A DNA stretch of 5,408 bases from Bacteroidales bacterium (GTDB lineage: Bacteria > Bacteroidota > Bacteroidia > Bacteroidales > SMBSF39), in NCBI GenBank assembly GCA_021107685.1, contig JAIOSH010000059.1, forward strand, positions 1 through 5,408, given 5' to 3'. This document shows positions 1-5,408 of this stretch, piece after piece. How positions within the stretch are numbered: the stretch's first letter is position 1; every line of letters starts with the position of its first letter. The notes beneath the pieces are model-generated. The model ran no database searches. It saw only the letters and a list, made by a program, of their open reading frames with translations, and was not told where the DNA came from. Position numbers and translations under genes: made by a program.

Positions 1-125
1 GCAAAGTAAAAAAATCAGCACCTCTATTTTAAAAAAACAGAAAAATCATTGCGAAAATTGTATAGAACAAAAATAATAACTCTATTTTTATAAAATTTTT
101 GGAATTTATCATAACCATATAAAAA
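1..125 (+). other. carA leader, with possible tail of an upstream gene
   Basis: This very A/T-rich stretch precedes carA. Two forward frames are open from the left edge: one ends at a TAA at 30-32 (reading KVKKSAPLF) and one at a TAA at 74-76 (24 codons, including HCENC). Either could be the C-terminal tail of a gene outside the window, but neither is recognisable. There is no Shine-Dalgarno sequence before the carA ATG, which is usual in Bacteroidetes. I see no PyrR-binding structure, arginine box or terminator-like attenuator here, so nothing in these 125 bases shows how carA is regulated. Confidence 0.4.
58..90 (+). promoter_or_regulatory. weak candidate promoter for carAB
   Basis: TTG at 58-60 and TATTTTTA at 83-90 resemble the Bacteroidetes -33 (TTTG) and -7 (TAnnTTTG) elements. 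The last base of the -7 box is A instead of G, and the 22-base spacer is longer than the usual 17-20 or so. The region is so A/T-rich that such a match can arise by chance. It is listed only because it is the best match before carA. Confidence 0.2.
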
Positions 126-1202
126 ATGTTATCTTATAAAAAAATAAAACTTATTTTAGAAGATGGAACTGTATTTCTAGGAAAATCTTTTGGATACAAA
201 AAATCAGTAGCAGGAGAAGTAGTATTTAATACTGCAATGACAGGTTATCCTGAAAATTTGACTGATCCTTCTTATAAAGGACAAATCTTAGTATCGACCT
301 ATCCTCTAATTGGGAATTACGGAGTTCCCGAATATGTAAAAGAAAATGATTTATTAAAATATTTTGAATCAGAAACAATACATGTTTCAGGTTTAATAAT
401 TGCTGACTATTCATTTGAATATAGTCACTGGAATTCTTATAAAAGCCTTGCTAACTGGCTAGTAGAAAATAAAATTCCAGGTATATATGGAATTGATACA
501 AGAGCCTTAACTAAAAGGCTTAGGAAAAAAGGAACAATGCTTGGTAAAATAATTTTTAATGATACTGATATTGATTTTTATGACCCTAATAAAAACAACT
601 TGGTTGACACAGTAAGTCTTAAAGAAAAAAAAATATATGGAAACGGAAAATATAAGATAGTTCTAATAGACTGCGGTGTAAAAAATAATATTATAAGATG
701 CCTGTTAAATAGAGATACCACTGTTATAAGAGTTCCATGGGACTATGACATTTCTAAAGAAAATTATGATGGATTAATGCTATCTAATGGACCTGGTGAC
801 CCTAAAAAATGTACTAAAACAATAGAAAATTTAAGAAAAGCATTCGAATCTGACAAACCTATTTTTGGAATTTGTCTCGGAAATCAACTTATGGCATTAG
901 CCTCAGGTGCCGATACTTATAAATTAAAATACGGACACAGAAGTCATAATCAACCTGTTTTAAAAGAAAAAACAAACAGATGTTTTATAACTTCTCAAAA
1001 CCATGGGTTTGCCACAGATACAAAGACTTTAAGTAAAGAATGGGAGCCTTTATTTGTAAATGTAAATGATAATACTAATGAAGGAATAAAACATAAAACT
1101 AAACCGTTTTTTTCTTCACAGTTTCATCCTGAAGCATCAAGCGGACCTACTGATACAGAATTTTTATTTGATGATTTTATTGAATTAATTAAGAAAAACT
1201 AA
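126..1202 (+). CDS. carA: carbamoyl-phosphate synthetase small (glutaminase) subunit
   Basis: CarA hydrolyses glutamine and passes ammonia through a tunnel to CarB for cytoplasmic synthesis of carbamoyl phosphate, the precursor of pyrimidines and arginine. The 358 residues contain both family domains. The N-terminal CPSase small-chain domain (about 7-140) has FNTAMTGYPENLTDPSY and GIYGIDTRALTKRLR. The class I glutamine amidotransferase domain (about 177-355) has LSNGPGDP, the nucleophile Cys250 in GICLGNQ, and the His334/Glu336 pair in SQFHPEAS. The catalytic Cys is present, unlike in mammalian CPS1, so glutamine should be the nitrogen donor. The E. coli protein is somewhat longer (382 residues), but no motif is missing. 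The ATG at 126 is chosen because it begins just before the conserved start of the first domain. The stop codon and last three codons (KKN) lie inside a dispersed repeat (1190-1234). carB follows after 75 bp in the same orientation, so an operon is likely. Confidence 0.97.
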   Translation: MLSYKKIKLILEDGTVFLGKSFGYKKSVAGEVVFNTAMTGYPENLTDPSYKGQILVSTYPLIGNYGVPEYVKENDLLKYFESETIHVSGLIIADYSFEYSHWNSYKSLANWLVENKIPGIYGIDTRALTKRLRKKGTMLGKIIFNDTDIDFYDPNKNNLVDTVSLKEKKIYGNGKYKIVLIDCGVKNNIIRCLLNRDTTVIRVPWDYDISKENYDGLMLSNGPGDPKKCTKTIENLRKAFESDKPIFGICLGNQLMALASGADTYKLKYGHRSHNQPVLKEKTNRCFITSQNHGFATDTKTLSKEWEPLFVNVNDNTNEGIKHKTKPFFSSQFHPEASSGPTDTEFLFDDFIELIKKN

Positions 1203-1234
1203 TTTTTTAATGCGCTCCGCTTTTAAAATATAAG
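1190..1234 (-). repeat. inverted repeat copy 1, spanning the carA stop codon
   Basis: The reverse complement of this 45-base segment matches 4584-4628 with two mismatches (43 of 45). The shared core has an A/T-rich stem around a GC-rich centre, gcgctccgc on the + strand. By itself it can fold: ctaattttttaa (1199-1210) pairs with ttaaaatataag (1223-1234) at 10 of 12 positions. It supplies the last three codons and stop of carA and occupies 1203-1234 of the carA-carB gap. The RNA hairpin could affect mRNA stability or carB expression, but there is no U-run typical of a terminator. I do not recognise the repeat family. Confidence 0.8.
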
Positions 1235-1277
1235 CTATTAAAAACAAGCTAAATACAAACACACAAAGTATAACAAC

Positions 1278-4200
1278 ATGAACAAAAATTTAAAAAAGGT
1301 TATTATTCTTGGTTCAGGTGCTTTAAAAATTGGTGAGGCAGGCGAATTTGATTACTCCGGCTCTCAGGCTCTAAAAGCATTAAAAGAAGAAGGTATTAAA
1401 ACAATTTTATTAAATCCTAATATAGCTACAGTTCAAACTTCAGAAGGAGTTGCTGATAAAATTTATTTCTTACCTGTAACACCATATTTTGTTGAAAAAA
1501 TAATAAAAAAAGAAAAACCACAAGGAATTTTACTTTCTTTTGGAGGGCAAACAGCATTGAATTGTGGAATTGAATTATATAAAAGTAAAGTTTTTGAAAA
1601 ATATAATGTTGAAGTTTTAGGTACACCTATTCAAGCAATAATTGACACAGAAGACAGAGATAATTTTATAAATAGATTAAATGAAATTAATGTAAGAACC
1701 CCTAAAAGTATTGCTGTAACTTCTATAGATGATGCAATAAGAGCATCAAAAAAATTAGGTTTCCCTATTATTACAAGAGCTGCTTATACACTCGGAGGAC
1801 AAGGTAGTGGATTTTGTTCTAATGAAACAGAATTAAAAGCATTAGCTCAAAAAGCATTCTCTTATTCTGACCAAATACTTATAGAAGAATCGCTTAAAGG
1901 CTGGAAAGAAATTGAATATGAGGTTGTAAGAGACAAATACAATAATTGTATTACAGTATGTAATATGGAAAATTTTGACCCTTTAGGAATTCATACAGGA
2001 GAAAGTATTGTTGTTGCACCGTCGCAAACTCTTTCAAACAAAGAATATCATAAACTTAGAGAATTATCAATTAAAGTAATAAGACATATAGGAATAATTG
2101 GCGAATGCAATATTCAATATGCACTCGACCCTAAATCAGAAGATCACAGAGTTATAGAAGTAAACGCACGATTATCAAGGTCAAGCGCATTAGCTTCTAA
2201 AGCTACAGGTTATCCTTTGGCATTTGTTGCTGCAAAATTAGGAGTAGGTTATGGATTACATGAATTAAAAAATTCAGTAACAAAAACTACAACAGCTTGC
2301 TTTGAACCTGCACTTGATTATGTAGTTTGTAAAATTCCAAGGTGGGATTTGAATAAATTCATTGGTGTTTCTAAAGAAATTGGCAGTAGCATGAAAAGTG
2401 TAGGTGAAGTAATGGCTATTGGACGTATTTTTGAAGAAGTAATTCAAAAAGGCTTAAGAATGATTGGTCAAGGCATGCATGGTCTTGTTGGAAATAAATC
2501 TATAAAACTTGAAGAAATTGATGAATTGCTCATAAACCCTACTGACATGAGAATTTTTGCAATAGGTGCTGCATTAGATAAAGGATATTCTATAGACAAA
2601 GTGCATGAATTAACTAAGGTTGACCCGTGGTTTCTTGTTAAATTAAAAAATATTATTGAAGTTAAAAATGAACTATCTACTTATAATTCTTTAAATGATA
2701 TGCCTTTAGAATTATTAATTGAAGCTAAAGAAATGGGATTTTCTGACTTTCAAATAGCACGATTTGTATTAAATAATGATGACAATAATATTGAAGAAGG
2801 CTTATTAAATGTTAGACAATATAGAATTAAGAATAATATTAAACCTGTTGTTAAACAAATTGATACTCTTGCTGCAGAATATCCGGCATGTACAAATTAT
2901 CTATATTTAACTTATAATGGAACAGAAAATGATATTAAATTTGAAAATGATAAAAAATCTGTTATTGTATTGGGTTCAGGTGCGTATAGAATAGGTAGTA
3001 GTGTAGAATTTGACTGGTGTTGTGTAAATGCAATAAATACAATTAATAAACAGAAGCAACGCTCTGTAATGATAAATTACAACCCCGAAACGGTAAGCAC
3101 TGATTATGACATTTGTGATAGATTATATTTCGAAGAACTATCTTTCGAAAGAGTGCTTGATATAATAGAACTTGAAACACCAAATGGAGTTATTGTTTCT
3201 ATGGGAGGACAAATTCCTAATAATCTGGCTATGAGATTATATAATCAAAAAATTAATATATTAGGAACATCTCCTGTTTCTATTGATAATGCTGAAAACA
3301 GACATAAATTTTCATTAATGCTTGATGAGCTTAAGATTGATCAGCCTGAATGGAAAGAATTAACAAATATTAAAGATATATATTCATTTGTTGAAAAAGT
3401 AGGATTTCCTGTATTGATAAGGCCATCTTATGTTCTTTCGGGTGCTGCAATGAATGTGGTTTCTAATAAAAATGAATTAACGCATTTTCTTGAACTTGCA
3501 GCAAATGTATCAAAGCAATATCCTGTTGTTGTATCTGAATTTATTCAAAAAGCCAAAGAAATTGAAATTGATGCAGTAGCAAAAGATGGAGATATGATGG
3601 CTTATGCAATTTCTGAGCATATTGAGTTTGCTGGTGTTCATTCAGGAGATGCAACAATGGTGTTCCCGCCTCAAAAAATTTATATGGAAACTGTTAGACG
3701 CATTAAAAAAACTGCAAGGCAAATTGCAAAGGAACTAAATATTTCAGGACCTTTTAATATGCAATTTCTTGCAAAAGATAATGATATTAAAGTAATTGAA
3801 TGTAATTTAAGAGCATCCAGGAGCTTTCCTTTTGTATCTAAAATTTTGAAAATAAATTTCATTGAATTGGCAACAAAAATTATGCTTGGTATTAATGTAA
3901 ACAAACCTGAAATATCATTATCGGATCAAGATTATATTGGAATAAAAGCACCACAATTCTCATTTTCAAGATTACAAAAAGCAGATCCGGTACTTGGTGT
4001 TGATATGGCTTCAACAGGTGAAGTTGGTTGTATAGGCGAGGACTTTTATGATGCATTATTAAAATCAATGCTATCTGTTGGCTATAGTATTCCTAAAAAA
4101 AATATCTTATTATCAACAGGTCCTGTTGATTCTAAAGTTGAATTATTAGGAAGTGCTGAACTGTTAATAAACAATGGCTATAAGCTATTTGCAACAAAAG

Positions 4201-4496
4201 GAACACAAATTTTTCTAGAAGAAAATGGTATTAATGCAACCACATTATACTGGCCAGATGAAAATAAAAAACCAAACACATTGGATTACTTAAAAAAGAG
4301 AAAAATAGACTTAGTAATAAATATTCCTAAAAATTTAACAAAAACAGAACTCAATAATGATTATTTAATCAGACGAAGTGCAATAGATTTTAATATCCCT
4401 CTAATAACTAATACAAGGCTTGCAAAAGCATTTATTAATTCATTCTGCAAAATGTCTATACAAAATATTTCAATAAAAAGCTGGGATGAGTATTAA
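1278..4496 (+). CDS. carB: carbamoyl-phosphate synthetase large (synthetase) subunit
   Basis: CarB phosphorylates bicarbonate, reacts it with ammonia from CarA, and phosphorylates the carbamate to carbamoyl phosphate, using two ATP. Its 1072 residues match the usual length (E. coli 1073). The duplicated architecture is complete. Half 1 has ILGSGALKIGEAGEFDYSGS (10-29) and an ATP-grasp domain with Arg127, Arg167, Glu294 and Asn296 (VIEVNAR). An oligomerisation region follows (about 415-550). Half 2 has VLGSGAYRIGSSVEFDW (564-580) and an ATP-grasp domain with Arg715, Gln829, Glu841 and Asn843 (VIECNLRASRSFPF). An MGS-like allosteric domain (about 940-1060) ends it. Many signatures, such as LKGWKEIEYEVVRD, ARLSRSSALASKATGYPLAF and IKAPQFSFSRL, resemble animal CAD/CPS1, as is usual in Bacteroidetes. 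Oddities are Gln175 in the loop GGQGSG, where Leu is expected, and altered effector-site residues. The ATG at 1278 lies nine codons before the first motif; there is no Shine-Dalgarno sequence. Confidence 0.98.
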   Translation: MNKNLKKVIILGSGALKIGEAGEFDYSGSQALKALKEEGIKTILLNPNIATVQTSEGVADKIYFLPVTPYFVEKIIKKEKPQGILLSFGGQTALNCGIELYKSKVFEKYNVEVLGTPIQAIIDTEDRDNFINRLNEINVRTPKSIAVTSIDDAIRASKKLGFPIITRAAYTLGGQGSGFCSNETELKALAQKAFSYSDQILIEESLKGWKEIEYEVVRDKYNNCITVCNMENFDPLGIHTGESIVVAPSQTLSNKEYHKLRELSIKVIRHIGIIGECNIQYALDPKSEDHRVIEVNARLSRSSALASKATGYPLAFVAAKLGVGYGLHELKNSVTKTTTACFEPALDYVVCKIPRWDLNKFIGVSKEIGSSMKSVGEVMAIGRIFEEVIQKGLRMIGQGMHGLVGNKSIKLEEIDELLINPTDMRIFAIGAALDKGYSIDKVHELTKVDPWFLVKLKNIIEVKNELSTYNSLNDMPLELLIEAKEMGFSDFQIARFVLNNDDNNIEEGLLNVRQYRIKNNIKPVVKQIDTLAAEYPACTNYLYLTYNGTENDIKFENDKKSVIVLGSGAYRIGSSVEFDWCCVNAINTINKQKQRSVMINYNPETVSTDYDICDRLYFEELSFERVLDIIELETPNGVIVSMGGQIPNNLAMRLYNQKINILGTSPVSIDNAENRHKFSLMLDELKIDQPEWKELTNIKDIYSFVEKVGFPVLIRPSYVLSGAAMNVVSNKNELTHFLELAANVSKQYPVVVSEFIQKAKEIEIDAVAKDGDMMAYAISEHIEFAGVHSGDATMVFPPQKIYMETVRRIKKTARQIAKELNISGPFNMQFLAKDNDIKVIECNLRASRSFPFVSKILKINFIELATKIMLGINVNKPEISLSDQDYIGIKAPQFSFSRLQKADPVLGVDMASTGEVGCIGEDFYDALLKSMLSVGYSIPKKNILLSTGPVDSKVELLGSAELLINNGYKLFATKGTQIFLEENGINATTLYWPDENKKPNTLDYLKKRKIDLVINIPKNLTKTELNNDYLIRRSAIDFNIPLITNTRLAKAFINSFCKMSIQNISIKSWDEY

Positions 4497-4497
4497 C

Positions 4498-4541
4498 CTG
4501 AATTATTCGTATGTTTATTATAAACCACTGTAATAATTCAG
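4498..4541 (+). terminator. stem-loop just after carB, possible transcript end
   Basis: CTGAATTATT (4498-4507) and AATAATTCAG (4532-4541) are a perfect 10-base inverted repeat around a 24-base loop, starting two bases after the carB stop. No T-run follows the stem, so it is not a classical intrinsic terminator. It may instead protect the 3' end of the carAB message or be part of the repeat cluster that follows. The inverted repeat is directly visible; the function is inferred. Confidence 0.4.
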
Positions 4542-4547
4542 AGCCTG

Positions 4548-4563
4548 TCCCGCCTATGCGGGA
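4548..4563. repeat. short GC-rich hairpin
   Basis: TCCCGC (4548-4553) and GCGGGA (4558-4563) form a perfect 6-bp stem around the loop CTAT. It is a GC-rich island in A/T-rich DNA. Its right arm, CGGG (4559-4562), could alternatively pair with CCCG at 4569-4572, so two exclusive folds are possible. It stands at the left of a cluster of inverted repeats and looks like part of a dispersed intergenic repeat rather than coding sequence. Confidence 0.6.
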
Positions 4564-4570
4564 TTAACCC

Positions 4571-4632
4571 CGACTTAGAAAATCTTATATTTTAAAAGCG
4601 GAGCGAATTAAAAAATTAGCTTTTCTTAGTCG
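4571..4632. repeat. long imperfect palindrome containing repeat copy 2
   Basis: The first 25 bases (from cgacttagaaaa) pair with the last 25 (ending ttttcttagtcg) at 21 of 25 positions, leaving a 12-base centre around gcggagcg. The whole 62-base unit can form a hairpin of REP-like or miniature-element character. It holds 4584-4628, the inverted match to 1190-1234. It has no coding capacity. Whether it is mobile cannot be told from one full copy. Confidence 0.65.
4584..4628 (+). repeat. inverted repeat copy 2, downstream of carB
   Basis: This 45-base segment is the reverse complement of 1190-1234 except at two positions: 4606 (A, where the other copy has C) and 4620 (C, where the other copy has T). 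The pair brackets carB in opposite orientation, with about 3.35 kb between them. This copy is embedded in a longer palindrome, while copy 1 matches only the inner part, so copy 1 may be a partial or eroded unit. Confidence 0.8.
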
Positions 4633-4635
4633 TCA

Positions 4636-4676
4636 GATTAATTCAGGATTCTGCCTTTTAAGTTTATGAATTAATC
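4636..4676. repeat. perfect 10-bp inverted repeat
   Basis: GATTAATTCA (4636-4645) and TGAATTAATC (4667-4676) are perfect reverse complements separated by 21 bases. Farther out, TTAACCCCGA (4564-4573) pairs with TCGGGTTAA (4675-4683) with one bulged C, which would enclose the preceding palindrome as well. The nested arrangement suggests one folded element of about 120 bases ending where the broken regulator gene begins. Confidence 0.6.
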
Positions 4677-4729
4677 GGGTTAAAAAAGGTTCAAATTTTT
4701 TCAAAACGAATTATAATAAATTGAAATTA

Positions 4730-5061
4730 AATGAAAAAGAAAGACATGGACAAGTCTTAACAGAAAAATACGAACTACTTATTATCAATTATTCGATTAT
4801 GATAAAGATTGGGAACAATTTAAAAGGCATTTTGAGCAGGTACACCAAGGATTCTTTCAGCGACTAAAAAACCAATATCCTAATTTGACAAAAAATGATT
4901 TAAAGCTATGTGCCTATTTGCGTATTAACCTTAGCACCAAAGAAATTTCACAAATGCTAAATATCTTACCTGCTTCCATTGACACGTGACACAACCGTCT
5001 GCGAAAAAAATTGAAAGTTACCCAGCATGTTGATTTGATTGAGTTTATGAGCACGGTATAG
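4730..5061 (+). pseudogene. broken LuxR-type helix-turn-helix regulator, C-terminal remnant
   Basis: The frame through 4795-4986 reads DYDKDWEQFKRHFEQVH, then LCAYLRINLSTKEISQMLN and PASIDT, and is stopped by TGA at 4987-4989. The same frame continues HNRLRKKLKVTQHVDLIEFM to TAG at 5059-5061. This is the C-terminal coiled-coil and DNA-binding domain of Bacteroidetes regulators that normally carry a long N-terminal sensor (beta-propeller/Y_Y_Y or TPR). The stop falls in the recognition helix, where the family has a residue before the RLRKKL motif; CGA to TGA would explain it. Upstream, another frame reads NEKERHGQVLTEKYELLIINY (4730-4792). One missing T near 4792 would join it to FDYDKDW, suggesting a frameshift. 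No sensor domain or start remains, and the remnant begins right after the inverted-repeat cluster. Identification of the HTH is firm; the upstream part is tentative. Confidence 0.8.
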
Positions 5062-5180
5062 GGTATTAGGATATAAAGTTATTAAATAGTCATTCGATTG
5101 TAATTCAGTTATATTTCCATTGCATTTTAATCGTATTTCCCTTATTTCCTCATTTAAGCTGTTCAGCTATTATTAATGAA

Positions 5181-5221
5181 AATGTAATAGTACACATCCC
5201 GGAATGTAATGATGTTGTAAT
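5181..5221 (+). repeat. spaced TGTAAT direct repeats before the promoter
   Basis: TGTAAT occurs at 5183-5188, 5205-5210 and 5216-5221; the first two share the longer AATGTAAT. The intervals are 22 and 11 bases, about two and one helical turns, and the last copy ends nine bases before the -33 element. This spacing would place the sites on one face of the DNA, as expected of an activator or repressor site. The motif is short in A/T-rich DNA, so chance is possible. Confidence 0.3.
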
Positions 5222-5230
5222 AGGTGAAAA

Positions 5231-5263
5231 CTTGCTTTTACCGCTTTATCTGTCTTATATTTG
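5231..5263 (+). promoter_or_regulatory. Bacteroidetes-type promoter for the secreted protein gene
   Basis: TATATTTG at 5256-5263 is an exact match to the phylum's -7 consensus TAnnTTTG. CTTG at 5231-5234 matches three of four bases of the -33 TTTG, with a 21-base spacer. The start codon at 5285 lies 21 bases after the -7 box, giving a short leader without a Shine-Dalgarno sequence. Position and -7 match make this a credible promoter of the primary sigma factor. Confidence 0.6.
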
Positions 5264-5284
5264 CAAAAAATATAATTAAACTAA

Positions 5285-5408
5285 ATGAAAAAAATTATTT
5301 TAATGCTCGTACCACTGTTGTTTATGACAACATCAATATTTCCTCAATGGGATATAGATGAGGGATTTGAAGGAGATACATTTCCTCCAACAGGCTGGAT
5401 TGTTAATA
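5285..5408 (+). CDS. secreted protein, choice-of-anchor J (cleaved adhesin) start, partial
   Basis: Only the first 41 codons are in the window; the gene runs off the right edge. MKKIILMLVPLLFMTTSIFP is a typical signal peptide: a Lys-Lys start, a hydrophobic core of about 14 residues, and likely cleavage near residue 21 (Gln). The mature start, with DEGFEG followed by FPPTGW (to residue 38), matches the opening of choice-of-anchor J / cleaved adhesin domains, beta-sandwich modules common in large extracellular Bacteroidetes proteins, often peptidases or adhesins carried by the type IX secretion system. The C-terminal sorting domain that would prove this is outside the window. The ATG at 5285 is the only sensible start, directly followed by the signal peptide and preceded by a promoter. 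It is probably its own transcription unit, unrelated to carAB. Confidence 0.8.
   Translation, partial: MKKIILMLVPLLFMTTSIFPQWDIDEGFEGDTFPPTGWIVN

Larger units (their letters stand above)
5062..5284. other. spacer between the broken regulator and the next gene
   Basis: I see no gene in these 223 bases on either strand. The stretch holds short TGTAAT repeats at 5183, 5205 and 5216 and a Bacteroidetes-type promoter at 5231-5263, which belong to the gene starting at 5285. The rest is A/T-rich without recognised structure. Confidence 0.5.

Noticed and set aside
226..414. 62-codon reverse-strand open frame inside carA
   Set aside because: It lies wholly within the well-conserved N-terminal domain of CarA, has no recognisable motif, and is best explained as a shadow frame.
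1203..1277. Intrinsic terminator between carA and carB
   Set aside because: The hairpin of the repeat has mismatches and is not followed by a T-run on the + strand; co-transcription of carAB remains more likely.
1426..1626. 66-codon reverse-strand open frame inside carB, rich in Phe and Leu
   Set aside because: Its hydrophobic look comes from reading A-rich coding DNA backwards; the + strand encodes conserved CarB sequence throughout.
3680..3904. 74-codon reverse-strand open frame inside carB
   Set aside because: It is antisense to the second ATP-grasp domain of CarB, with no promoter or motif of its own.
4498..4683. CRISPR array
   Set aside because: The repeats are inverted and nested, with no regularly spaced direct repeats and no cas genes in the window.
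4731..4760. Tiny gene from the ATG at 4731 (MKKKDMDKS then TAA)
   Set aside because: Nine codons with no upstream signal, lying in a degraded reading region of the broken regulator.
4987..4989. TGA read as an amino acid (recoding, selenocysteine or an alternative code)
   Set aside because: carA and carB contain no internal TGA and use TGG for Trp. No selenocysteine insertion structure is evident, and the regulator has an upstream lesion too, so a pseudogene is simpler.

Overview
The window is AT-rich DNA from a member of the Bacteroidota (Bacteroidetes phylum). Four things point there. CarB has the CAD/CPS1-like sequence signatures I associate with Bacteroidetes. The genes lack Shine-Dalgarno sequences and have A/T-rich leaders. 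A promoter of the phylum's TTTG / TAnnTTTG type can be seen near the right end. The last gene starts like a secreted protein with a choice-of-anchor J (cleaved adhesin) domain, as is common among type IX secretion cargo. Genus cannot be told from the sequence.

Layout, all on the + strand. Positions 1-125 are a leader, possibly with the tail of an unseen upstream gene. Positions 126-1202 are carA and 1278-4496 are carB, the two subunits of glutamine-dependent carbamoyl-phosphate synthetase. CarA releases ammonia from glutamine and CarB uses two ATP and bicarbonate to make carbamoyl phosphate for pyrimidine and arginine synthesis. Both look intact. The 75-bp gap and shared orientation suggest co-transcription.

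The 788 bases from 4497 to 5284 hold no intact gene. First comes a dense run of inverted repeats (4498-4683). One segment of it (4584-4628) is an inverted copy, 43 of 45 bases identical, of a sequence spanning the carA stop codon (1190-1234), so carB is bracketed by an inverted repeat pair. Next is a broken regulator gene (about 4730-5061): the C-terminal helix-turn-helix of a Bacteroidetes LuxR/Y_Y_Y-type regulator with an in-frame TGA and a probable upstream frameshift. After it lies a spacer with short TGTAAT repeats and a promoter. At 5285 a new gene begins and is cut by the window edge.

The window is mostly ordinary housekeeping. The points worth a second look are the repeat pair around carB, the recently broken regulator, and the effector-domain residues of CarB, which resemble the eukaryotic enzymes rather than E. 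coli. I found no clear evidence of a new multi-gene system.
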